A DNA stretch of 64,000 nucleotides, taken from NCBI RefSeq assembly GCF_900774055.1, contig NZ_CAAGSW010000001.1:327797-391796 (forward strand). Reading direction: 5' to 3'. Shown piece after piece: positions 25,206-33,080 of this stretch. The first letter of the stretch is position 1; each line of letters opens with the position of its first letter. Source of the stretch: Methanococcoides sp. AM1 (GTDB lineage Archaea; Halobacteriota; Methanosarcinia; Methanosarcinales; Methanosarcinaceae). A program made the translations under genes and the position numbers. The notes beneath the pieces were generated by a model. The model ran no database searches. It saw only the letters and a list, made by a program, of their open reading frames with translations, and was not told where the DNA came from.

Positions 25206-27503
25206 TCATATCCTTCCTTTTTCATCAAACATTATAGTAAAAGCTGTCCCAGCAGTGCAATCCATAGTAATGGACCCTCCGATCTGATCGACCAGCGTGT
25301 TCAACAGCTGTAAACCCAATGAAGTACATTTCTTATAATCAATACCTTCAGGGAATCCTATACCATTATCAGTCACGATTAGTATAAATTTATTTTCATT
25401 CCCATGATGTAGATCAATGTATATCTTACCAGACCTTTCCTTAAAAGCATGCTTCAAAGAATTGGTTATCAACTCGTTTATGATGATACCAAGAGGGATC
25501 GCCGTATCCATACTCAAAAAGATATCCTCTACATTAAGCTCCAGTTCAATATCCTTATCAACAGAATACGAGCTAATAAGTTCAGCTGAGAGCTTCTGTA
25601 TATAATCAGCAAAATTGATACGTTCCATATCCTTTGACTGGTATAGCTCCTCGTGTATCAGTGACATCGACATAACACGGGTCTGGCTATCCATAAAAGC
25701 CTGGACTACAGCTGCATCATCAAACTCCATACAACAAAGGTCGAGCAAACTGCAGATTATCTGGAGGTTGTTCTTTATACGATGATGGATCTCCTTTTTA
25801 CGCATCATCTCGACCTCCATCAAAGCCTTTTCTGCATCCTTGCGCTCAGTAATATCATGTATAGTGATGATGATGCGTTCCTTTCCGCCAATTATCGCGG
25901 ATCTTGCCATGACATCGGTCCAGAATAGATCACCGCTTTTTTTCCGGGCCTGCCATTCAGCATTCGCAAAACCATATTCAGATGCATGATCGATCAACCA
26001 TGTGGTCTGTTCCAATGAATAAAGCGCCTTACCCTGTTTTATATCCTCAGCGGTCCTGCCCATCACTTCTTCCCTTGAATAACCAGACATCTCACACCCC
26101 CTGTCATTGATGTCGAGCATCCTGTAGTTCTCCCTTTCATGGATAGTGATCCCATCAAGAGAACCATTAAAAACAACACGATATTTTTCCTCAGAGCTTT
26201 TAAGCGCTGCCTCTGTATTTCTGAACTCGGTCACATCTTCACCGGAGCATAACAGACCTTTGATCCCGCCTTCATCATCCCCCAGAACCACAGTATGCCA
26301 TGCAATGATCCATTCATCCCCCGTTCCGGTTACAATACTGCTCTCTGAATATTCCATAACGTTCGTATCGCCATCCATTAGTTTCGGGAAGGCTTTTCGG
26401 CCCTGTTCACTGAACTCTTCTGAAAAACCCAGATCATACCATTTTCTCCCAATAATATCGAACTCCGGGCGACCGAACATTTTGCAACCTTTCTGGTTGA
26501 TACTTATCACATTTTGATCACGATCGACTGCAAAAATGATTACACCAACTATATCAAGATAATTCTGGAGCTTGTCCTTTTCCTTTTTGAGCAGGTATTC
26601 AGCATGTTCCCGATCGGATATATCCCTGCATATACAAAAATAGGCATCTTTTCCATCCCATTTACCGGGACTTACTTTCACTTCAACAGGAATGGAGAAA
26701 CCGTTTTTTGTGAGCATGGGGATCGAAAAGGAAGCATGGGGATCGAAAAGGACCACCTTAATGGCTTTCATGACCTCACTACGATCTTTTTCAGAATGTA
26801 ACTCTGGTGGACTTAATCTGCGAAACTCTTCTAGAGTATAACCCAATCTATCAAGGGTCTTTTTGTTGGCATCGAGGATGTTACCCGCCAGATCTACCAC
26901 AAAAAAAAGATCTTCAATGCTTTCAAACAGAGTCTGCAGGTCTTTTTGCCTTTTTTCCAGTTTCATTTCGGACCGGATCCTTGCAATGAACCCGCCGATT
27001 TGTACAGCAATGGCTTCCAGGGAATCCTGGATTTCAGAAGGTAATGCATAATGGCTATGTGAAGCAACGTTTAGACTGCCTATCACTTTACCACCGTACG
27101 ATATAGGAATAATGCCACACCCACGAAAACCATTTGTAAAAGAATCGTCAGGGACGTTATCCATAAAATCAGAACACATCCCATAAAAGACCAAACCTCT
27201 TTCGAGGATCTCATGTTGATGTGAATCAGCACCATAATGGGAATTTCTGCGGATGAACTCCTCTGAAAGGTTCTTCTGCATTACAAGATATATCTCACCG
27301 GTATCCTCATCGACGAAATATATGCCACCGCAATCAATGATCCCAATATTAAGGGTGGTTTCCAGCAACCTTTCAAGACTGGTGAGAAGATTACTGCTGG
27401 AACACAAGGCAATGCCTATATCTCGCTGGATACGCAACAACTCATCAGACACGGGAACATTTATGTAAGTCTCTTTCTCCGGCATGATCCCAAACCCTTT
27501 CAT
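25206..27503 (-). CDS. Multi-PAS sensor histidine kinase (HisKA_2 type)
   Basis: A soluble kinase of about 765 residues with no membrane segment. An N-terminal GAF-like domain (about 30-180) is followed by three PAS domains (ending [21 protein letters not shown] and [16 protein letters not shown]). The HisKA_2 dimerisation domain carries the phospho-histidine in [17 protein letters not shown]. The HATPase domain has [24 protein letters not shown] and [16 protein letters not shown]. It should phosphorylate the receiver protein encoded next. In the first PAS domain a 20-bp tandem duplication (26713-26752) is read in two frames. The start at the Met at 27503 follows GTGGGGATT; the frame reaches 27557, and a shorter start at MPEKE is possible. 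Confidence 0.88.
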   Translation of the reverse strand: MKGFGIMPEKETYINVPVSDELLRIQRDIGIALCSSSNLLTSLERLLETTLNIGIIDCGGIYFVDEDTGEIYLVMQKNLSEEFIRRNSHYGADSHQHEILERGLVFYGMCSDFMDNVPDDSFTNGFRGCGIIPISYGGKVIGSLNVASHSHYALPSEIQDSLEAIAVQIGGFIARIRSEMKLEKRQKDLQTLFESIEDLFFVVDLAGNILDANKKTLDRLGYTLEEFRRLSPPELHSEKDRSEVMKAIKVVLFDPHASFSIPMLTKNGFSIPVEVKVSPGKWDGKDAYFCICRDISDREHAEYLLKKEKDKLQNYLDIVGVIIFAVDRDQNVISINQKGCKMFGRPEFDIIGRKWYDLGFSEEFSEQGRKAFPKLMDGDTNVMEYSESSIVTGTGDEWIIAWHTVVLGDDEGGIKGLLCSGEDVTEFRNTEAALKSSEEKYRVVFNGSLDGITIHERENYRMLDINDRGCEMSGYSREEVMGRTAEDIKQGKALYSLEQTTWLIDHASEYGFANAEWQARKKSGDLFWTDVMARSAIIGGKERIIITIHDITERKDAEKALMEVEMMRKKEIHHRIKNNLQIICSLLDLCCMEFDDAAVVQAFMDSQTRVMSMSLIHEELYQSKDMERINFADYIQKLSAELISSYSVDKDIELELNVEDIFLSMDTAIPLGIIINELITNSLKHAFKERSGKIYIDLHHGNENKFILIVTDNGIGFPEGIDYKKCTSLGLQLLNTLVDQIGGSITMDCTAGTAFTIMFDEKGRI
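26713..26752. repeat. 20-bp tandem duplication within the kinase gene
   Basis: Two identical 20-bp units (26713-26732 and 26733-26752, plus strand beginning AGCATGGGGATC) lie head to tail in the first PAS domain. Since 20 is not a multiple of three, the copies are read in different frames, giving LFDPHA and then FSIPML. The downstream frame is the conserved PAS one. Confidence 0.9.
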
Positions 27504-27627
27504 ACTAATCCCCACAGTAAAAACACAGGTACTGAATATTAAGTTACCGAAGTGCATATAAATGGATCTATTTTCCCAGAGGGAAATTAATTATTAATAG
27601 AAAACCATTATAATTCTCCGTGATACT

Positions 27628-28251
27628 ATGCCAGAAAACGTTGAAGCAAATCCTATAACTTCATGGAATCCGGAAAGCAAGCATCCGAATATCTCTGAGA
27701 CCGCATACATACATCCCCAGGCAACAGTCATCGGGGCAGTTTCCATCGGTGAAAGAGTTATGGTCGCACCCTATGCCTCCATAAGGGGAGACGAGGGGTT
27801 GGACATCAGGATCGATGACCAGAGCAATGTGCAGGATGCAGTTGTCCTTCACGGCCGCCAGACCATTGACCAAAATGGCAATCCGATAAAAGAGAACCAG
27901 GTAGAAGTTGAGGGGAAGAATTATTCGATCTACATAGGGAAGCGTGTCTCTCTTGCCCACCAGGCACAGGTACACGGACCAGCTGTTGTTTTCGACGATG
28001 TGTTCGTAGGAATGCAGACATTTGTCTATAAGGCAACGATTGGAAAGAACTCAGTACTTGAACCAAAAGCCTGCGTGATCGGTGCGAATGTCCCGGAAAA
28101 CAGATACGTACCTGCAGGAGTTACCATCACATCCCAGAAAGATGCAGACAACCTGCCTGAAATATACGAAGGATATACATTTGAGCACACCAACCAAGAG
28201 GTTATTGAAGTAAACGTAGAGCTGGCAGATGGATATAACCAGATGAAATAA
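27628..28251 (+). CDS. Gamma-class carbonic anhydrase, Cam type, variant shuttle residue
   Basis: A 207-residue left-handed beta-helix protein for CO2/bicarbonate interconversion. Compared with Cam of Methanosarcina thermophila from memory, the metal ligands H81, H117 and H122 are H75, H111 and H116 here, and R59, D61 and E62 are R53, D55 and E56. The acidic loop that defines Cam against CamH is present (QTIDQNGNPIKENQ). The proton-shuttle E84 is replaced by Q78. There is also no signal peptide, whereas Cam is exported. It should be cytoplasmic and either slower, using another shuttle, or altered in function. The start ATG has GTGAT upstream. The stop lies in a TAAA repeat shared with the convergent rhodanese gene. 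Confidence 0.85.
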   Translation: MPENVEANPITSWNPESKHPNISETAYIHPQATVIGAVSIGERVMVAPYASIRGDEGLDIRIDDQSNVQDAVVLHGRQTIDQNGNPIKENQVEVEGKNYSIYIGKRVSLAHQAQVHGPAVVFDDVFVGMQTFVYKATIGKNSVLEPKACVIGANVPENRYVPAGVTITSQKDADNLPEIYEGYTFEHTNQEVIEVNVELADGYNQMK

Positions 28252-28273
28252 ATAAATAAATAAATAAATAAAG
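28248..28273. repeat. TAAA microsatellite between convergent genes
   Basis: About six copies of a 4-bp AAAT/TAAA unit fill nearly all of the 23-nt space between the carbonic anhydrase stop and the rhodanese stop. The first stop codon lies inside the repeat. Slippage here would not change either protein by much. Confidence 0.85.
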
Positions 28274-28274
28274 G

Positions 28275-28712
28275 TCAGGGCCCGCTCACGTACGGGTAAC
28301 CTTTTGCTTTCCACTGGCTTATGCCACCAAGCATGTTATACACATCAGTATAACCAGCATCAACAAGAATATTGCTTGCTGCAGCACTTCTTACACCTGT
28401 GCGACAGTAGACAAGTATCGTTTCATCCTGGGGAACTTCGTCCAGCCTTGAGCCGAGTTCGTTAACATCGATGTTCACAGCACCTTCAATGTGCTCAGTT
28501 TCGAATTCATTGACAGTACGAACATCCAGCAGGAAAACATCCCCGGAATCGATCATCTCTTTTGCTTCCTGTACCGATACATCCGTGTATCCTGCAGTGG
28601 CATTATCCCCATCCACCTGATCTGACATACCAGGGTCAGCACAACCTAAAATGACAACGGAAACTACCAGAATTGCTAAAACCAATACAATTTTCTCAGA
28701 GATCATATTCAT
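28275..28712 (-). CDS. Rhodanese-domain lipoprotein
   Basis: A 145-residue exported protein. The signal peptide ends in lipobox ILGC with the lipid-bearing cysteine at 24. One rhodanese domain follows (about 45-143): FLLDVRTVNEFETEHIEGAVNI and the active-site loop C103-RTGVRS. It should carry a persulfide and transfer sulfur, or act on arsenate-like anions, outside the membrane. Its start overlaps the stop of the DUF2769 gene by 4 nt (ATGA), so both are made together. Other surface rhodaneses serve thiosulfate or sulfide detoxification; no specific role is shown here. Confidence 0.88.
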   Translation of the reverse strand: MNMISEKIVLVLAILVVSVVILGCADPGMSDQVDGDNATAGYTDVSVQEAKEMIDSGDVFLLDVRTVNEFETEHIEGAVNIDVNELGSRLDEVPQDETILVYCRTGVRSAAASNILVDAGYTDVYNMLGGISQWKAKGYPYVSGP

Positions 28713-28954
28713 TCATCCTTCCCTCTGCAAAAATAATCACCTTCAAGAGCGAACTGACCATAAACATAACATTCTTTACAGAGACAAACCACCTTTTCAG
28801 GAACAGGTGACTTATTACCCCTTGCACAAAACATATACCCTTCTCCCGGGGATGATGGACAATGTTTACAGTTACAGGCTTTGGAATGATGATATGAGGG
28901 GCATATCCCAAAGTATTTCCCGCCGATCTTTTCTCCTTCAATATCAGACATCAT
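28709..28954 (-). CDS. DUF2769-like small cysteine-rich protein
   Basis: An 81-residue protein with nine cysteines, in patterns such as C-x9-C-x-C-x2-C (GICPSYHHSKACNCKHC), FCARGNKS and CLCKEC followed by YFCRGK. This matches the DUF2769 pattern common in methanogens and suggests binding of zinc or an iron-sulfur centre. A second Met one codon later may be the true start. It overlaps the rhodanese lipoprotein gene by 4 nt and lies 40 nt after fibrillarin. The overlapping frame 28696-28941 is a shadow and lacks the cysteine pattern. Function unknown. Confidence 0.75.
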   Translation of the reverse strand: MMSDIEGEKIGGKYFGICPSYHHSKACNCKHCPSSPGEGYMFCARGNKSPVPEKVVCLCKECYVYGQFALEGDYFCRGKDE

Positions 28955-28994
28955 TGATTCCCATAAAAGATATGGGAATAACTTACCTTTATGT

Positions 28995-29681
28995 TTATCT
29001 GATGATCTTTTGTGCGATCAAACCGAGGTGATCCTCGTGGAAAGGTGCAATATCCTGTTTTTTAAGAACATGGAATTTGGCATCAAATTCCTTTTCCAGC
29101 TTCTTGACCTCTTCCTTGAACACCTTTCCGGGATTTGCCACAGTATCAATGCTCCTTGCCTTGATAGACAGGAGAAGATGGCCATCTCCTTTAAGGAATT
29201 GTCCGCAATTCGCTGCTGCGATCTGTGCCTGGTTAGGCTGTGCCACATCCTGGAAGACCACATCGACCTGTTCAACGATATGTGCATATGAAGCGGGATG
29301 GTTAGCATCTGCAAGAATCGGGATTATGTTCGGTCTTGTATCACATAACTGTATCAGTTCCCTCATGGTTCGCGGAGAAAATTCCACAGCATAGACCAGT
29401 CCATCGGTGACAATATCGGAAACGTGGCTTACAGTTGTTCCGGATGCTGCGCCCAGATACAGGACATGGGAATCATTTTTGATAGGAATGCTCATCTTCT
29501 TGAGAACCATGGCAGCAAGCTTGCTCCTGCGGGCATCCCATATACGATACTCATCCCCTTCAGCCTCTACGAGTCTTTCCCCATAGACAGCTGAACCGGG
29601 TACTGCGTTCTTTGTACCGATGAACCTTTTACCACTTTTCTGTACTTCGAAAATGCCATCTGAAAGTTCTTTTACAGCCAT
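28995..29681 (-). CDS. flpA: Fibrillarin-like rRNA/tRNA 2'-O-methyltransferase
   Basis: A 228-residue archaeal fibrillarin, the catalytic subunit of the C/D box RNP that 2'-O-methylates rRNA and tRNA at sites set by guide RNAs. The SAM-binding motif is LYLGAASGTTVSHVSDIV, followed by YAVEFSPRTMRELI and DVVFQDVAQPNQA, with the catalytic lysine in LLLSIKARSID. It begins directly after the nop5 stop (TAA then ATG), its partner in the complex. Length and order match other archaea. Very confident. Confidence 0.96.
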   Translation of the reverse strand: MAVKELSDGIFEVQKSGKRFIGTKNAVPGSAVYGERLVEAEGDEYRIWDARRSKLAAMVLKKMSIPIKNDSHVLYLGAASGTTVSHVSDIVTDGLVYAVEFSPRTMRELIQLCDTRPNIIPILADANHPASYAHIVEQVDVVFQDVAQPNQAQIAAANCGQFLKGDGHLLLSIKARSIDTVANPGKVFKEEVKKLEKEFDAKFHVLKKQDIAPFHEDHLGLIAQKIIR

Positions 29682-30704
29682 TTAACGCCTGCCCCCTGGA
29701 TTTTTATTCCCCTTGATCCGACCTTTTCCGGAAGGTTTCTCCCTTGCAGGAGGTTTGGGGTTGGAACTTTTTATTGAATTTACCTTCTTCTCAAGACCGA
29801 CCTTTATAGCAGGGCTCAGTTCTCCTGAATATACATCTGTGCGGCAGGCCAGACTGATCTTTGCAGCCAGTGCACGTGCGATCTTACCCCTCTGCCACCA
29901 CGGAGAGTTCTTGATGAGTGGATGATTGAATATCAGGCCGTGCTTTGGAGAGGGTGCACGTGACCGTAGGTGCTTGAAGAGTGCCCTGCTGGCACCCATG
30001 ACCTGCACCGTGCTGGAAGGTAATTGTGAAAGCCTCCCAAGGCCACCTGTCATACTGATCAGGCGTGCACCAATGAGAGGACCTGCTATATTGGTAAGGT
30101 TGGGAGCTATCTCTTCCATGTTCCTGAGAATGCTTTCCTCAATATTGTGCCGGTTATCATAAAGATCACATATGTTCGAAGCAAACTGCTTCACAAGTTC
30201 CTCATCAGCAGAAGGAAGTTCAGCACCCATGGAGGATGAAGCCTTATCGAACATCGGGTCATCAGCAGGTATGTTGGAACGTGCACCATGCTCTTTCACG
30301 AATCTTGCAAGCTGCTCTGAATTTAATCCCAGTTCCGGGAAATGCAGGCCATACCACTCGGACAGGCGCTCAGAAAGTGCATTTGCTGCATCATCGATAT
30401 CATCCAGTGCTTCAACTGCCTGAATGATACGCATATCCGGCGTGTTGGTTCGGGAAATACGCAATTTCCCTGCACGAATGCTCACATCACGAAGCAGGGA
30501 ATCGTATTCCCGGTCATCTGCCACAAAATCGAAGGAAATCGCCGGAGCGCGGATATCAAAACCTGCTGCAGGGGGCTGTGAACCTGCTACATTTCGTTGA
30601 AGCAGGCCTTCTGCAAGCTCCTCGACGTCCTTATTGAAAAGTTCACAATCGACAACAACATTTTCCTCAAGGGTTAGGATCCCATACCATGTAATGATCT
30701 TCAA
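29682..30704 (-). CDS. Nop5/Nop56-type C/D box RNP scaffold protein
   Basis: A 340-residue protein with the NOP5 N-terminal domain, a coiled-coil part (EELVKQFASNICDLYDNRHNIEESI) and the Nop domain (NLTNIAGPLIGARLISMTGGLGRLSQLPSSTVQVMGA, split here as in the family). It ends in a basic Lys/Gly/Pro tail. It bridges fibrillarin and L7Ae on the C/D guide RNA. I take the TTG ending at 30704 as start: the protein then begins KIITWYG as in relatives, GGAAGGA lies just upstream, and the codon is 1 nt from the RFAP synthase stop at 30706. The longer frame to 30743 overlaps that gene without homology. Confidence 0.93.
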   Translation of the reverse strand: MKIITWYGILTLEENVVVDCELFNKDVEELAEGLLQRNVAGSQPPAAGFDIRAPAISFDFVADDREYDSLLRDVSIRAGKLRISRTNTPDMRIIQAVEALDDIDDAANALSERLSEWYGLHFPELGLNSEQLARFVKEHGARSNIPADDPMFDKASSSMGAELPSADEELVKQFASNICDLYDNRHNIEESILRNMEEIAPNLTNIAGPLIGARLISMTGGLGRLSQLPSSTVQVMGASRALFKHLRSRAPSPKHGLIFNHPLIKNSPWWQRGKIARALAAKISLACRTDVYSGELSPAIKVGLEKKVNSIKSSNPKPPAREKPSGKGRIKGNKNPGGRR

Positions 30705-30705
30705 A

Positions 30706-31665
30706 TCAATCCTTCCATATTTTTGCACCGGAGTTGTTCGCACGTGTCAGGACAACGTTACCGCCAACGGTCTCATCCAGGAAAAGCTGTGCTTCCTTTC
30801 TTATCTGTTCAGCTATACGCCTGTGGTCCACAACACCAAAAACCACAGGCCCAAAAGAGCTCATACCTGCACCTGCTGCACCAAGGTCCTGCATGAACTC
30901 GATAAGGTCCCGCACAGCCGGTGACTGCAAAGCAACCTCCCGCTTCTTGAAACCAACTGTCTGCAAATGGTTCAGAGCCATCCCGAAGTTCTCAATATCG
31001 CCCTCTATGATCGAAGGCATCATCTGCATCAGCACAACATGACTGACTTCCTGCACTTCCTGAAGAGGGATAGGACACTCTTTTTTGAATATATCCACTT
31101 CCTGTGCATCGTGTGCACCCTTTGAATCCGGAAGTGCCAGTATGATGTCCCAGTCAGGAAGATCGTTCCTGAAAATCACCGGCGCAGGGTCCGCCCTGCT
31201 GGCAGATGAAGGAGAAAAGGAACCTTTCTCACTGAACTTATGACCACAATCAACAAGGAAACCGCCATTCTCAAAGGAAGCAACCCCTATACCGGAGGTT
31301 CCACCTCTGCCAACCCTGATAGCAAGCTCTTTGACGCTCATCCCGAGCCCGTAAAGTTCGTTCACTGCTGCTGCAGCGCTCAGGGCGATCTGGGTACCTG
31401 ATCCCAGGCCAACATGGGGGGGCATGTCCTCTTCAACATGAACCTTTATTCCCTCACCTTCGGGAAGTAAAGCTTCTACAGCCCCATAGACCCGGTCTGA
31501 AAGACTCGAACCACCTGTTATTTCGATCCCATCGTGCTTTTCAGCACTCAGTGTGATGTTAGGCGAATCAAGGGTGATCCCTACGCCGCCATCTACCCTC
31601 CCGATCTCTGCATTCATGTCTATAAGAGACAGATGCAATCTGGATGGGGATCTTATTTTTATCAT
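30706..31665 (-). CDS. Beta-ribofuranosylaminobenzene 5'-phosphate synthase
   Basis: A 319-residue GHMP-superfamily enzyme that joins 4-hydroxybenzoate (or pABA) to PRPP with release of CO2 and pyrophosphate. This is the first committed step toward the aromatic part of tetrahydromethanopterin. The N-terminus SPSRLHLSLIDMN followed by GRVDGGVGI and the GHMP motif PPHVGLGSGTQIALS are typical of this branch, as are GRGGTSGIGVA and GAAGAGMSSFGPVVFG. The gene is specific to methanogens and other H4MPT users, which supports the organism call. It is cytoplasmic and lies in one series with ytfJ-like, DUF2953, nop5 and flpA. Confidence 0.92.
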   Translation of the reverse strand: MIKIRSPSRLHLSLIDMNAEIGRVDGGVGITLDSPNITLSAEKHDGIEITGGSSLSDRVYGAVEALLPEGEGIKVHVEEDMPPHVGLGSGTQIALSAAAAVNELYGLGMSVKELAIRVGRGGTSGIGVASFENGGFLVDCGHKFSEKGSFSPSSASRADPAPVIFRNDLPDWDIILALPDSKGAHDAQEVDIFKKECPIPLQEVQEVSHVVLMQMMPSIIEGDIENFGMALNHLQTVGFKKREVALQSPAVRDLIEFMQDLGAAGAGMSSFGPVVFGVVDHRRIAEQIRKEAQLFLDETVGGNVVLTRANNSGAKIWKD

Positions 31666-31689
31666 GCTCGTTTATCAGCGTTCATAATA

Positions 31690-32484
31690 TTAAACACTAG
31701 CACCCGAACGGGAAGAGCGTTTGTTTTTCACAAACCACCACCCTGTCCTCAACACTTCCCTGCTGAATATGAACATCAGCAGAGGGGGAATAAAAGAAGC
31801 TATCCTGAACCGAATATCGCCTGTCATTCTCACATCAAGCTGCTCATCGAAGAACTGTGGAGTGACAGAATAATGGAACTTCCTGCAGCAACTGTGAACG
31901 ATAGAGGCCAGAGTGTGAAGATATCCGCAAAGCATCCCCGTATCTGCAGGGTCAGGTAGCCCATAGGCCAGATCACAGGACAATTCACGGATATGTATAC
32001 TGGAAAAAATACCCTTCAGCAGACGAAAGATATTATTTTGGATTCCGTAGACCATTCGACCCTTTAAGCGAATATCATCGAATGACTCACGTAAACCGGA
32101 TCCATCCTCGCTACTACTTTCGCTACTACTCTCGCTACTACTCTCGCTACTACTCTCGCTACTACTCTCGCTACTACTCTCGCTACTACTCTCGCTACTA
32201 CTCTCGCTACTACTCTCGCCATAAGCCTCTTTTCTACCCTTATCATCTTCCCTACTACCATCTTCACCCACCTTATCCAATGGCTTGCTTGTTGGGACTG
32301 ATGCTTTTTCAGAACCTTTCTTTCGTGGGAAACGCATCGACAAAAAACTCCACTTCACATCTGCTCTGCTATCAACGCCATTCAGGTTTCCCTTTACATT
32401 GAAAACAACGTCTATCGGGGCGAACAACACAAGCCCCACTAAAAAAATAATGCAAAGGCTAAGCGAGTAGATGAGAAGTGACAT
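31690..32484 (-). CDS. DUF2953-like membrane protein with SSSE repeats
   Basis: A protein of 264 residues. An N-terminal transmembrane helix (about 5-24) is followed by a beta strand region (PIDVVFNVKGNL, ADVKWSFLSMRF). A long linker made of nine SSSE units comes next (encoded by 12-bp tandem repeats). The C-terminal part has IHIRELSCDLAYGLPDPADTGMLCGYLHTL and a further hydrophobic segment. This order matches DUF2953, called YtfI in Bacillus, where it neighbours ytfJ as it does here. I start at the ATG at 32484. The linker length may vary by strain but stays in frame. Function unknown. Confidence 0.78.
   Translation of the reverse strand: MSLLIYSLSLCIIFLVGLVLFAPIDVVFNVKGNLNGVDSRADVKWSFLSMRFPRKKGSEKASVPTSKPLDKVGEDGSREDDKGRKEAYGESSSESSSESSSESSSESSSESSSESSSESSSESSSEDGSGLRESFDDIRLKGRMVYGIQNNIFRLLKGIFSSIHIRELSCDLAYGLPDPADTGMLCGYLHTLASIVHSCCRKFHYSVTPQFFDEQLDVRMTGDIRFRIASFIPPLLMFIFSREVLRTGWWFVKNKRSSRSGASV
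32107..32216. repeat. 12-bp tandem repeat (SSSE units)
   Basis: About nine 12-bp units (plus strand CTACTACTCTCG with one variant near the left end) encode repeated Ser-Ser-Ser-Glu. Near-identity of the units suggests recent slippage expansion. On the plus strand the same tract yields a meaningless Tyr-Tyr-Ser-Arg frame. Confidence 0.9.
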
Positions 32485-32526
32485 ATTCAACTGCTTACGG
32501 CATTAATCAAAAGAGAGATCACAGGA

Positions 32527-32940
32527 TCACTCTTTATCAACATCTTCCGGAACATCACTTTCACCGCCATGTTCCTTCCCTTCACTTTTTTTCATCTTCC
32601 CTTTTGCGGATTTGATCTTCTCAAAAACTTCCGGAACAGCTTCGATCAGCTTCCCGATATCACTCTTGCCGGAAAGGGTCAGCAGACGCACACCTTCTTC
32701 TTCGATCACGATGAAAGCAACCGGCTCGATCTTAGCACCACCGCCGCCACCGCCACCGAATCCGGATTCATTGCCGTCTTTTTTGCCTTCTCCGCCACCA
32801 CTTCCAAAACCGAAAGAAACCTTCGTGACAGGAATTATGGTCTTATTCCCGGCAACTACTGCATCTCCGATTACTGTCTTTGCGCTGACCAGATGTTCAA
32901 GCTCACTGCTCACTTCTTTCATGAAATCTTCAAGACCCAT
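32527..32940 (-). CDS. YtfJ/GerW-family protein
   Basis: A protein of 137 residues. The N-terminal part (LEHLVSAKTVIGDAVVAGNKTIIPVTKVSFGFGSGGG, in two segments) and the Gly-rich stretch before AKIEPVAFIVIEEEGVRLL are hallmarks of the YtfJ (GerW) family, known from spore-forming bacteria but also found in archaea. The start is the ATG at 32940, with GGGGAGGT upstream at the right spacing. The frame to 32988 is an artefact. It lies just before the DUF2953 gene, the same pairing as ytfJ and ytfI in Bacillus. The C-terminal tail is highly charged. Biochemical role unknown. Confidence 0.85.
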   Translation of the reverse strand: MGLEDFMKEVSSELEHLVSAKTVIGDAVVAGNKTIIPVTKVSFGFGSGGGEGKKDGNESGFGGGGGGGAKIEPVAFIVIEEEGVRLLTLSGKSDIGKLIEAVPEVFEKIKSAKGKMKKSEGKEHGGESDVPEDVDKE

Positions 32941-33080
32941 ATAGAGAACCTCCCCATTATCCTGAAGCCGAACCACAGGCACGACCACAGTTCATGGATT
33001 TTAATCTATTAAAGAAATTATGGGAGACTACAGTATAAATGTATTCCCATGGGAACTCCTGACAAAAAGCAAAAGTAGCT

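Noticed and set aside
28696-28941. Alternative small minus-strand gene overlapping the DUF2769 gene
   Set aside because: It lacks the ordered cysteine motifs; the frame at 28709-28954 has them and overlaps the rhodanese start by ATGA.
32107-32216. CRISPR-like array
   Set aside because: The units are 12 bp, directly adjacent without spacers, and lie in a coding sequence; they are a codon-level microsatellite.
32082-32402. Plus-strand protein with Tyr-Tyr-Ser-Arg repeats
   Set aside because: It is the antisense reading of the SSSE tandem repeat in the DUF2953 gene, with no ribosome binding site or homology.
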